A stretch of 64,000 bases of DNA. Source: a bacterium. Lineage in GTDB: Bacteria; Zhuqueibacterota; QNDG01; JAGLOF01. Shown one piece after another: positions 16,737 to 24,912 of this stretch. The stretch's first letter is position 1, and every line of letters starts with the position of its first letter. The position numbers and the translations under genes were made by a program. Below the pieces are notes generated by a model that saw only the letters and a program-made list of their open reading frames with translations, had not been told where the DNA came from and searched no databases. The stretch covers positions 187,503-251,502 of the forward strand of contig JAFGRY010000049.1 of NCBI GenBank assembly GCA_016934955.1, in the 5' to 3' direction.

Positions 16737-18118
16737 GCGGTACTCCTGTTTTCCGTCACGAGAGCGTCATGAAGAGCGATAACGGTCTTTTCAACATCGG
16801 ATCGTTCAACACCGATGGTGACCGATTCTGAATGCGCATCCTGAAACACGAAATAGATACGGGAACAGGGCAGCGCCTGAAACAGCCGTGCCAGTATACC
16901 GGCATGCATCAGACCGTCACCGATTATGGAGACGGTACCGATGGGATCGACGGCTTCCGCTGTTCCGATATGGTCCAGGGCGTACCGGTGCGGCAGCAGC
17001 GCCGTCTCCGTGTCCGCGGCCGCGAGAACAGTGATGCCGTCCGTGGACATGTACAGGGGCGCCAGATGAGCGTGTTCCAGCCATTCGCCGACGGCCCTGA
17101 CAGCGGCCTCGGGCGCGATTCCCTCCCCTATCCCGAGCCGCAGCAGCGAGACGTGGGTGCGATGGGTCACGGCCATAACGCGTTCTTTACCCCGGGAAGC
17201 CTCCGCTCCAATCATGGTGCCCGACGCCGCGGGGCTGTCAAGAGATTTAACACGCATCGGAATGGAAGAGTTCCGCACCGGTGCGAGGGTTTTGGGGTGC
17301 AGGACGCGGGCGCCGAGCCTGGAGAGCAGCGCGGCCCGATCATAGTGGAGAACGGGGATGATTTCGGCTGCCGGGCAGATATCCGGATCCGCGCTCATGA
17401 TCCCGTCGACATTTTTCCAGACTTCGAGGGCCGACGCCGAACAGGCCTCCGCAACGAGCGCGGCGGTATAGTCGGACCCTTCAAATCCCAGTGTCGTCGG
17501 CGTGCCGTCTCTGGTGCTGCCGATGAATCCCTGGATTACCGGAACATCTCCTTCACCGAGTGCGGCGGTTACGGCATCTCTGATGCGGGGATAACTGATA
17601 TCCGTGATCGGTACGGCGGCTGAGTGCGTGTCATCGGTGATGATCAGATCCTGCGCGTTCAGCAGCCTGTTCCGGATACCGCAGGCGGTGAGAACGGCGG
17701 ACATCACACCGGTCGATATCAATTCGCCGTAGGAGAGTATCTGGTCCTGCAGTCGCGGGGAAAGCTCGCCGATTTCGGAAAGGCCGTGCATGATGCGGGA
17801 GAGATCCTCGTAATAGAGGTCCAGCAGCGGTGTGCCGGCGGCGATCTCCCCGGCAGGAGGAAATGCGGCCGCCAGCTCGCGATGCCGGGCGAAGATCGAC
17901 TGCAGCAGGGGTTCGAAACAGCCGGCGGCACCTTCTGCGGCCTCCCGGGCGCAGGTTAACAGCTGCCGGGTGGTTTTATCCGCGGCGGAAAGAACGAGAA
18001 CCGGACTGACGGAATCCCGTCTCTTCGCCAGTTCGGAGACGATGCGTCCGACAGACGCCGCGGTCGCCAGCGAAACGCCGCCGTATTTCATGACGATTAT
18101 CGGCTTTGTTCCTGTCAT
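16733..18118 (-). CDS. lysC: aspartate kinase with a variant LGFEGSD motif
   Basis: Phosphorylates aspartate, the entry step to lysine, threonine and methionine. The 461-residue protein has the kinase N-terminus IVMKYGGVSL (Lys11), SYGELIST, GFIGSTRDGTPTTLG and EVWKNVDGIMSADP, followed by a C-terminal ACT region (residues about 320-455) typical of feedback-controlled forms. The usual LGRGGSD or LGREGSD reads LGFEGSD here (residues 210-216), so an Arg reported to contact aspartate in the E. coli enzyme is Phe212. ATGA overlaps on both sides join it to the deacylase and dapB. Confidence 0.92.
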   Translation of the reverse strand: MTGTKPIIVMKYGGVSLATAASVGRIVSELAKRRDSVSPVLVLSAADKTTRQLLTCAREAAEGAAGCFEPLLQSIFARHRELAAAFPPAGEIAAGTPLLDLYYEDLSRIMHGLSEIGELSPRLQDQILSYGELISTGVMSAVLTACGIRNRLLNAQDLIITDDTHSAAVPITDISYPRIRDAVTAALGEGDVPVIQGFIGSTRDGTPTTLGFEGSDYTAALVAEACSASALEVWKNVDGIMSADPDICPAAEIIPVLHYDRAALLSRLGARVLHPKTLAPVRNSSIPMRVKSLDSPAASGTMIGAEASRGKERVMAVTHRTHVSLLRLGIGEGIAPEAAVRAVGEWLEHAHLAPLYMSTDGITVLAAADTETALLPHRYALDHIGTAEAVDPIGTVSIIGDGLMHAGILARLFQALPCSRIYFVFQDAHSESVTIGVERSDVEKTVIALHDALVTENRSTA

Positions 18119-19104
18119 GACCGCTCCAGTTCCCGTCCGATCTGAACATAGGTATCAACCGCTTCATTCAGCTCCCGCCTGCTGATATGTTCGTGCATGG
18201 TGTGCGCGTCCCTGATGGAACCCGGACCCAGCAGCAGCGGAGTTCCCCAGTTGCCCAGGGAAGTGATATCCGTCGCGAAGGACACCGGTTCACAGTCGTA
18301 TCCGTCCGGACAGAACGTGCGCACGGGATCGCAGCGGTAAAGCTCCTCGACGTCGACCCGCCCGTCAACAAGACCGGAGGTGATCCGCAGCATCTCCTCC
18401 GCTCCGCACACACTGCGAAACATGATTTCAGATTCAGCGTGGGAGGGAACGATATTGGCGGCGGCCCCTCCCGCAATGGTGCCGATGTTGAGCGTGGTAT
18501 GTCCCAGCACCGGGTCCGAGGGCCAGTGGGTTCGCTGCAGTGCGTCGAGCACGTTGATCAGGGTCAGGATTGCCGATTCCCCCTCCTCGGGATAGGCGGA
18601 GTGGGCTGCGACACCTTTCGCGGCAAGCCGCACGCGGAGCACCCCTTTGGTACCCGACGCGGGCCGGTTCCCCGTCGGTTCTCCGTTGATCAGGTAGCGC
18701 GATCGGTTCGGGAGTGTATTCGCCCTGACCGCGCCGTCGCTGCCGCGCTCTTCACCGACAACGAACAGCAATCCGATCCGTGCCCCTTCTTCCCGCAGGA
18801 TGGCCGCCGCGCTGACCTGGGCGGCCAGGCTGCCCTTCGCATCACAGGCGCCCCGTCCGAAAATGCGATCTCCCTCCTCCCGGCAGGCGAAATGCGGGGG
18901 GACGGTATCCATGTGGGTGCTGAAGGTCACCACAGGATCGCCGGCTGCGGCAAAAATATTGAAGCGGCCGTTGTCGAGAGGCTGCCGTGTCACCTGCCAC
19001 CCGTCGGATTCGAGGTGTGACGCCAGGAACCCGCAGACACGCTGTTCCTCCCCGGTAACCGAGGGAATATCGATGAGGATTTTCAGTAATTCTTCCGTCG
19101 ACAC
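18115..19104 (-). CDS. dapE: M20 family metallopeptidase, probable succinyl-DAP desuccinylase
   Basis: Zinc-dependent deacylase of the DapE/ArgE/LysK group. The 329-residue protein has the metal-binding motifs FSTHMDTVPP, FGRGACDAKGS and VVGEERGSDGA, the dimerisation domain inserted after NGEPTGN, and the final metal His in AHTMHEHIS. It is shorter than classical DapE (about 375). The assignment to DapE rather than ArgE or LysK rests on the operon: it precedes lysC, dapB, dapA and dapD, and dapD implies a succinylated intermediate. Start is a GTG about 40 bases downstream of a good promoter. Confidence 0.72.
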   Translation of the reverse strand: MSTEELLKILIDIPSVTGEEQRVCGFLASHLESDGWQVTRQPLDNGRFNIFAAAGDPVVTFSTHMDTVPPHFACREEGDRIFGRGACDAKGSLAAQVSAAAILREEGARIGLLFVVGEERGSDGAVRANTLPNRSRYLINGEPTGNRPASGTKGVLRVRLAAKGVAAHSAYPEEGESAILTLINVLDALQRTHWPSDPVLGHTTLNIGTIAGGAAANIVPSHAESEIMFRSVCGAEEMLRITSGLVDGRVDVEELYRCDPVRTFCPDGYDCEPVSFATDITSLGNWGTPLLLGPGSIRDAHTMHEHISRRELNEAVDTYVQIGRELERS

Positions 19105-19150
19105 GCGCGTTCCGTATCACTATTCAATGGTGTAAAGCCGGTTACGCACG

Positions 19151-19179
19151 AATATACAGAAATCAAATTTTAAAATCAA
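19151..19179 (-). promoter_or_regulatory. promoter of the lysine/DAP operon
   Basis: Minus-strand TTGATT (19179-19174), a 17-base spacer and TATATT (19156-19151) preceded by G. Expected start near 19144, about 40 bases ahead of the GTG of the M20 gene. I found no lysine-riboswitch-like structure; the leader is too short for one. Confidence 0.8.
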
Positions 19180-19269
19180 GTTTTTTAAAGGGATATGTAC
19201 GCATTACAAACGGATTTCGGGAGGAGTCGAGGGAAACGGGAAAAGAGCGGACCGGGGATTGCGACCGCA

Positions 19270-21072
19270 TCATGGTGCGGCGGCCGTCTGTGCTGGAGGA
19301 AGAGAAACGGTGACTGTTGTGCCTTCACCGGGACTGCTGGTGTACACGAGGTCCCCGCCATGGGCGGTGATAATGCCGTAGCATGCGGATACGCCGAGAC
19401 CTGTCCCCTTTTCCTTGGTGGTGAAGAAGGGGTCGAATATTCTTGTAATGATCTCCTCTGGTATGCCCTCTCCGGTGTCGATTATCCGGACCATCACGAA
19501 TCCCTCTTCAAAGCCTGTTTTCACCGTAAGGGTACCGCTGCCGGGAGTAGCCTCGACCGCGTTCTGAAACAGATTCATGAACACTTCCCGCATCTGGGTC
19601 TTGTCTATCCTCACGCCGGGAACATCGTCCCCGAATTCCTTGACCAGGGTGATGTCTTCCTGGTAGAAGAGTTTTTCGAGAAGTTTTAGCACGAAATCGA
19701 TAACGGAATGGATGTCGAGGATTTCCTGGGTTTTCTGGCTGGGGCGCGAAAACTGGAGCAGACGCCTGACCACGTCGTTAATACGCTGACACTCCTCCTG
19801 AATCATCTGCATATTGCCTGCGAGCTCTTCCTTTGTCGTGCCCTCCATGAGTGAAATTTCCGATATGGAATAGAGCACGGTCAGCTGATTTTTTATATCA
19901 TGGGCGACATCGGCGGACAGTTTTCCCAGCTGCACGAGCCGCTGTGATTCCTCGAGCCGCTTCCGGTAGGTGACATCGCGCAAGATACCTCGAAATCCGA
20001 GAAACTGGTTGCTGTCATTATAGATGCCGCATCCGTTCAGCTCACCGTAAATGGTTTTTCCATCCTTGTCATGCCACTGGCAGTCCCGGGGTTTATCCTC
20101 GTCTTCGATCAGATCGTGATACGCTTCCGAAAACGGCTGTTCCCGATCGATTTCCATAAGCGCGGAGAGGTGCATCGAGCGAAGCTCGTCAATGGTATAC
20201 CCGGTTGTATACTGCATGACCGGGTTGCAGTAGATCAGCCGCCCGGAGGCGTCGGTGATAAACATGAGGTCGCTGGCGGTCTCAATGAAGGAACGGAATT
20301 TTTCTTCCGACTGTTCCAGGGCCTCCTGCATCTCTTTACGAAGGGTGATGTCGGTGACAATGCTCTGGTATACTCCCAGATATTCATCCACGATACTGGT
20401 GTTGATCTCAACGGGAATGCTCTTGTCGTATTTATCGACCATGCGCGCTTCATAGGTGATCTCGTCGGGGCGATCGTTGATGAGCAGTGTGTCGTGGGGA
20501 CTGGTCAGCTCCTTATCGGGATAGAGGGACCAGTAGCTCCGTCCGATGAAATCCGAACGGATATATCCGAACAGGGTACAGGCCCGGATATTGACATCGA
20601 GGATTTCACCGCTGCGGTCGAACACAATCGACGCGTGGCCGGAATTCATGAATCTGCGATAATAGTCGTCGGCTTTTGATTCCGAACGATCCACCCGCTC
20701 ATGAAGGGCCTCGTGCGTATCCTCCATGGCGGAGGCCACACGGTTCGTTCTCTGCAGCGATCCCCCTATCTCGTTCAACCCCGACACCAGGAAGGAGGGC
20801 AGGTGGCTGGTGTTCTCGGTGATCGTGTACGTCCCTCCGCTCTCGATCATGAACCGCAGTTCGGAAAGCATGCCGGCGGAAATCCGCTTGATGTACACCG
20901 TGAGCAAAACGGCGATTACCGCGGAGAGAAGAACATCGGCGGCCAGGGCCGCTCCGAATCCGAATCCGTTCATATGTACCGCGGCCGACACAAGGCCGAT
21001 CAGCACTCCCCCGCTGAAGAAAAGGATCACCGGCAGCACGGGCAGGGCGGCGGGAATTCTTGCGATTTTCAT
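19270..21072 (-). CDS. membrane-bound PAS-domain sensor histidine kinase
   Basis: A 600-residue inner-membrane kinase. Two membrane helices (about 13-34 and 41-61) with a very short external loop leave almost nothing outside, so sensing is probably intramembrane or cytoplasmic. A linker leads to PAS domain 1 (about 135-250) and PAS domain 2 (about 257-372). The kinase core has the phospho-acceptor in VAHDIKNQL (His391), N-box FMNLFQNAVEA, G1 DTGEGIPEE, F-box FDPFFTTK and G2 GTGLGVSA. The start overlaps the stop of the degenerate HD-GYP gene (ATGA). No response regulator is adjacent; the nearest CheY-like gene is at 36530, in another transcription unit. Confidence 0.93.
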   Translation of the reverse strand: MKIARIPAALPVLPVILFFSGGVLIGLVSAAVHMNGFGFGAALAADVLLSAVIAVLLTVYIKRISAGMLSELRFMIESGGTYTITENTSHLPSFLVSGLNEIGGSLQRTNRVASAMEDTHEALHERVDRSESKADDYYRRFMNSGHASIVFDRSGEILDVNIRACTLFGYIRSDFIGRSYWSLYPDKELTSPHDTLLINDRPDEITYEARMVDKYDKSIPVEINTSIVDEYLGVYQSIVTDITLRKEMQEALEQSEEKFRSFIETASDLMFITDASGRLIYCNPVMQYTTGYTIDELRSMHLSALMEIDREQPFSEAYHDLIEDEDKPRDCQWHDKDGKTIYGELNGCGIYNDSNQFLGFRGILRDVTYRKRLEESQRLVQLGKLSADVAHDIKNQLTVLYSISEISLMEGTTKEELAGNMQMIQEECQRINDVVRRLLQFSRPSQKTQEILDIHSVIDFVLKLLEKLFYQEDITLVKEFGDDVPGVRIDKTQMREVFMNLFQNAVEATPGSGTLTVKTGFEEGFVMVRIIDTGEGIPEEIITRIFDPFFTTKEKGTGLGVSACYGIITAHGGDLVYTSSPGEGTTVTVSLPPAQTAAAP

Positions 21073-22466
21073 ACCGTCTGAACCGAAGCTAATGTGTCCG
21101 AGTGGTCGATACTCACGTTCGCGGGATTGATGGACTTGACGATGCTCCGGCGGTAGCGTCCGTGACGGTCCTTTTCGATGAGATTGACCGATGTCGTCTC
21201 TTCCAGCGGTCTGCCGCCGCCGTCGTAAAGCAGCTCGACCTGGGGCCTGTTGACATCCTGCACACCAGCCTGGATTACCATGCCGACTTCACCGGTATCC
21301 AGCTCCACCAGTGTCCCGGGCGGGTATTTTCCCAGCACACTGAAAAAGTTGTTGAGGAGATCGGGGTGATACACGGCCGGCGCGTCCTCCATCATGCGTT
21401 CATAGATGCTTTCCGCGCCCTTTTCCATGTAAAAGGATTTGTCCCGTCTCATCGCGTCATAGTTGCAGGCGATGGTGATCATCATGCTGATGATATTGAG
21501 CGAATCGCCGTATACCTTGGAAGCGATATCGGCATTGTTGTAGGGCATGTTGTTTTCAAAGGCGACGATTGGAGAGAGCAGGGCGCTCTCTTTCATTCTC
21601 AGCAGCGTCCTGGCGCCGGCCGTACTCTCAGCAAGGGTGTAGCCGGCCTTGAAATGCCCGGAAAGGCAATCGGATCCGGAAACGATATAGCCGATGTTAT
21701 GCATGAGTGCCGCTCCGGCGATATCGACCAGATGACGATGTTCAAGCCCAAGCAGTTCCGCCTGCACCATGGTGAGAATGCAGACGTGCATATTGTGCAT
21801 AAACAGATCCTCATCCTGCATCTTTATGGACGACATCATGAGCAGCAACTGTTTGTTCATGAGCAGGCTGTTGACCAGGCCGGCCGCTATCTGTTTCAGG
21901 GTCCCGCCGTTGACCGGTTTGTCCTTGCGGATGTCCTCCACGGTCTTCTCGAGAAATTCGAGGCCCTTCTTCACGCTCGCTTTCGTGAATGCGTCGACAT
22001 TGTCAACATCATCGGTGAACCGCTCTTCTTCTTCGACCTGTATGTTACTGATGTCTATATGTTTTATCTGCTTTTTGTCAAATACATCCTTGAGCAGTTT
22101 GACATCGCCCGCCGAATGTATATGAAAGGTCATGAGCACGATGAAGATCGATATTTCATCGAGGGTGATTCCCGGGAAAAACCTGATGCGGCTGATTCCC
22201 ATCTTTGTCAGATGCGCAATGAAATTGACCCGTTTTCTGCTGAATTCGTAGAGCGGCTCTTTTTCAAATACCATTTCCTGGTCGATGATCCCCAGGGTGA
22301 TGCCGTCCCTTCCGGCCAGTATATCGGTCAGAAGCGAATGCATCTTCTTCAGGGCTTTTTCAGTGAGCGCGTGATTCTTTCCATACAGCGACGACTGCTG
22401 AATGGCATTTACCCAGGCCATGAGGAACTGTTCCACATCCCGGATTATGTTTCCCGTGCTAGTCAT
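21069..22466 (-). CDS. degenerate HD-GYP domain protein with a novel shared N-terminal domain
   Basis: A 465-residue cytoplasmic protein. Residues about 1-145 form a domain that also opens the upstream gene product (see findings). Residues about 200-400 follow the HD-GYP pattern of cyclic-di-GMP phosphodiesterases, but key metal ligands are changed: the HD pair reads H256-N257 (MHNIGY), the HHE region reads AFEN (302-305), the GYP region reads MPYN, and the late VAD-x-x-DA motif reads ACNYDA (N335). H224 and H271 remain. I infer a binding or scaffold role rather than catalysis. The start overlaps the helical-repeat gene by eight bases and the stop overlaps the kinase. Confidence 0.82.
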   Translation of the reverse strand: MTSTGNIIRDVEQFLMAWVNAIQQSSLYGKNHALTEKALKKMHSLLTDILAGRDGITLGIIDQEMVFEKEPLYEFSRKRVNFIAHLTKMGISRIRFFPGITLDEISIFIVLMTFHIHSAGDVKLLKDVFDKKQIKHIDISNIQVEEEERFTDDVDNVDAFTKASVKKGLEFLEKTVEDIRKDKPVNGGTLKQIAAGLVNSLLMNKQLLLMMSSIKMQDEDLFMHNMHVCILTMVQAELLGLEHRHLVDIAGAALMHNIGYIVSGSDCLSGHFKAGYTLAESTAGARTLLRMKESALLSPIVAFENNMPYNNADIASKVYGDSLNIISMMITIACNYDAMRRDKSFYMEKGAESIYERMMEDAPAVYHPDLLNNFFSVLGKYPPGTLVELDTGEVGMVIQAGVQDVNRPQVELLYDGGGRPLEETTSVNLIEKDRHGRYRRSIVKSINPANVSIDHSDTLASVQTV

Positions 22467-24681
22467 TGGGCACCTCGGAAGAGAGAAGCATCTTCAGAAA
22501 CCGCCTGTCCGCCTGCGAAAGGGAGGTATCGCTCTCCTTGATGAATGTGAGGATGATTTCTTCGCCTGCATCCCGGTGGATCTGCATCAGGCTTCTGGCC
22601 GCAAGCGTGATGTGCTCCTGGTAGAGCGGATTCGCCTTTTTCTCCGATTTTTCCAGCATGCGCCGCAGATACGGAAAAGACTGTTTGCATTTCATCTGGC
22701 CGCACATGACGATGAGATCCTTGAACAGGGGTTTGCCTCTGCGGTTGTTTTCCACGTAATCGAACAGCTGCCCGATAACCTCCAGATTTCCCGACCTGAC
22801 CAGCGCGGCGGCTATGCGCTTTCTGAATCCCTCGTTCTTCTCCTTGTTGATCATCTTGAAAAGCGTATCGAATTCGGCTGTGGAGGAAGGCTTCAGATAT
22901 CCCAGGGCTTCCCACATCTTCAGCTGACTGTCATGGGACATGAGAGACGATGCGGCATTCTGCATGTAATCGGGCGCCACTTCATTGAGAATGGCGAAAT
23001 ATTCCCTCACCATAATCGGTTCACACCGTTCCATGTCTTTGAGAATGAACTGGGTGACCGGTTTGCGCAGGTGCCGGAAAATATGCTTGATGCGGGCGCG
23101 GTCCTTGTTGCTGTTCGTGGAAAAATAGCACTCCATCAGTTTTGTCACGGAATCGGGAGAAAGTCCCTTCATTATGGCCGCGAATTCCTTGAGATTCTCG
23201 GATGATACCCGGTCGATTCTGCTGATGAGCTGCGCGGTGATATCCTGTTTCAGTATGGAGTTCAGGGCGCCTTTGCGGTACCCCATGATCTGATGGTCTA
23301 TCTTGTGCTCTTCGGAGATATCGGTCGTCAGAAATGAAAAAATATTCGCGAGCGCGGGCAGATTGCCGTGGTCGACCAGGGCCGGCACCTGCACCACGAG
23401 ATTGGCGATGAGCTGCTTGAACTCATCCGGATTTTTTTCATGCCAGAGCATATTGAGGATGAGATCCACCGACTCGTTGAGGTAGTTGTTTTCCTGGGCG
23501 GACCAGATAAACTGCTGGACGAGCGGCTGCAGCTTGGGGATATACCGCAGGGATTCGAGCTTGTGATTGATAACCGCGTCCACGGTGATCGTATACATCT
23601 CCTCCAGGAAACTGTTATCCGGCTTCATACTGAACAGCTCTTTGACGGAGAGCTGCAGCCGTGTCAGATTGTTCGGTTTGATCAGCTGTTTCTGGAAGAG
23701 ATTCTCGGCCAGGGAGGGCACCAGCCGTTTCGATTCAGCGGGGCCCGGCACCAGTTTGCTGAATATGCTGAGGAGGTTGCTGTGGAGTGATCCTTCGCTT
23801 GCGAGAAGGGACTGGATGAAGTGAAGCAGCATATCTTCAGAGAGATCGTCGAGAATGATGTCGGCGAGATTGACCGTTGCCCCGCTGTGGTTGAAGTCAG
23901 AAAACAGTTTCTTGATCATGTCAACAGGCAGCTTGGAAATGACATTGAGACTGTCTATTCTGAAATTTTTCGCATCTTCGGCCAGGTTCTGATTATCCAG
24001 CGCGGAAATGATGGAATAGATCGTGGAACGAAGAGAATCGATCATCATTTCGTCGCTCTGCTTGCTCACCGCCCGTTTATAAATCTTGTTCAGGATCTGT
24101 GACGATTCGCCGGTGTCCTTGAAACAGGAGGTGAAGAAGTCGATCTTCGATTGAGGGAGGTCAATAGTGCCCCCCCCCGTGTTCAGCATCAGATGTTCCC
24201 AGATCTGTTCCATTTTGGGGGCGGCGCCGTCACCTTCGCTTTCAAGGATCTGGCTGAAATCGACTTCCTTGATCTGCACGTGATTCAGGGACGCAAGGCT
24301 GCTTTGCACTCCGCCCTTTTCCCGGATCGCGTCACTGTCGAGACTGAGGACCTGCATCAGCTCCGACAGTTCGGCTTCCGTAATGTGCTTGGTCATGAGT
24401 ATGCTGAGAATGCCCCGGGAGTGCATATAGATGACCAGCTCGAGGGTCTGGGAGTCGTCGAATCCGAGGGACTTGCCCTGGTAATAGAGATCGTCGGTGG
24501 TAAACCCGAGGTCAAGGGTGTCGGTATGCTGAAACCACTTTTGCAGGGCGCTGTTCAGCTGCTGCAGCGAATGAACATTGATCTGATGGTCCGGTTTGTA
24601 AAAGATACTGTTCTTGATTGCGATCATCCAGAACCTGATAATCGCCTTTAAATCGAGTATATGCTGTGGATTCAACGTCAT
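22459..24681 (-). CDS. large helical-repeat (HEAT-like) protein with the same N-terminal domain
   Basis: I do not know a named function for this 740-residue protein. Residues about 1-145 align without gaps to the start of the next gene's product: W18, A21-I22, Y28, H32, L58-G59, G90-I91, I100-T101 and E104 are shared. The rest is almost all helix; the C-terminal third looks like HEAT repeats (FRKRIAAALVRSGNLEVIGQ; PYLRRMLEKSEKK). No signal peptide or membrane helix is seen. I chose the ATG at 24681, with AAGGA six bases upstream. It is the first gene of the cassette and has its own promoter. Confidence 0.8.
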   Translation of the reverse strand: MTLNPQHILDLKAIIRFWMIAIKNSIFYKPDHQINVHSLQQLNSALQKWFQHTDTLDLGFTTDDLYYQGKSLGFDDSQTLELVIYMHSRGILSILMTKHITEAELSELMQVLSLDSDAIREKGGVQSSLASLNHVQIKEVDFSQILESEGDGAAPKMEQIWEHLMLNTGGGTIDLPQSKIDFFTSCFKDTGESSQILNKIYKRAVSKQSDEMMIDSLRSTIYSIISALDNQNLAEDAKNFRIDSLNVISKLPVDMIKKLFSDFNHSGATVNLADIILDDLSEDMLLHFIQSLLASEGSLHSNLLSIFSKLVPGPAESKRLVPSLAENLFQKQLIKPNNLTRLQLSVKELFSMKPDNSFLEEMYTITVDAVINHKLESLRYIPKLQPLVQQFIWSAQENNYLNESVDLILNMLWHEKNPDEFKQLIANLVVQVPALVDHGNLPALANIFSFLTTDISEEHKIDHQIMGYRKGALNSILKQDITAQLISRIDRVSSENLKEFAAIMKGLSPDSVTKLMECYFSTNSNKDRARIKHIFRHLRKPVTQFILKDMERCEPIMVREYFAILNEVAPDYMQNAASSLMSHDSQLKMWEALGYLKPSSTAEFDTLFKMINKEKNEGFRKRIAAALVRSGNLEVIGQLFDYVENNRRGKPLFKDLIVMCGQMKCKQSFPYLRRMLEKSEKKANPLYQEHITLAARSLMQIHRDAGEEIILTFIKESDTSLSQADRRFLKMLLSSEVPND

Positions 24682-24808
24682 CTCAATTCCTTCAGATTGA
24701 AATGAAGCGGAGATGGAATCGTTCCATAATTTAACAGCCCGCGTGTCCCTGGATGGTTCAGGGAGACAAAAACGGCTGCCCGGCCGGGTGGATGAAAAAT
24801 CAGCAATT

Positions 24809-24817
24809 ATTATACCA
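24809..24817 (-). promoter_or_regulatory. extended -10 promoter of the signalling cassette
   Basis: The minus strand reads TGGTATAAT, a perfect extended -10 element (TGnTATAAT), with no good -35. The implied leader is about 120 bases long and holds a small hairpin (TCCCTGAACCATCCAGGGA, 24758-24740). The remaining gap between this promoter and the synthetase stop at 24913 shows nothing else that I can name. Confidence 0.65.
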
Positions 24818-24912
24818 TAATGATGGTAGAAAGGCATCCAGGGGCAAGGGAAAGCGGATGCCGGCGGGATCCTCTCTCCGCAGGCGGGACGAATAAATGC
24901 GCCGATCAGCCT

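Noticed and set aside
21069..22466. Active cyclic-di-GMP phosphodiesterase
   Set aside because: Several metal-binding residues are replaced, so I describe it as degenerate.
21102..22541. Plus-strand open frame opposite the HD-GYP gene
   Set aside because: Codon-mirror artefact, His/Asp-rich, no start signals.
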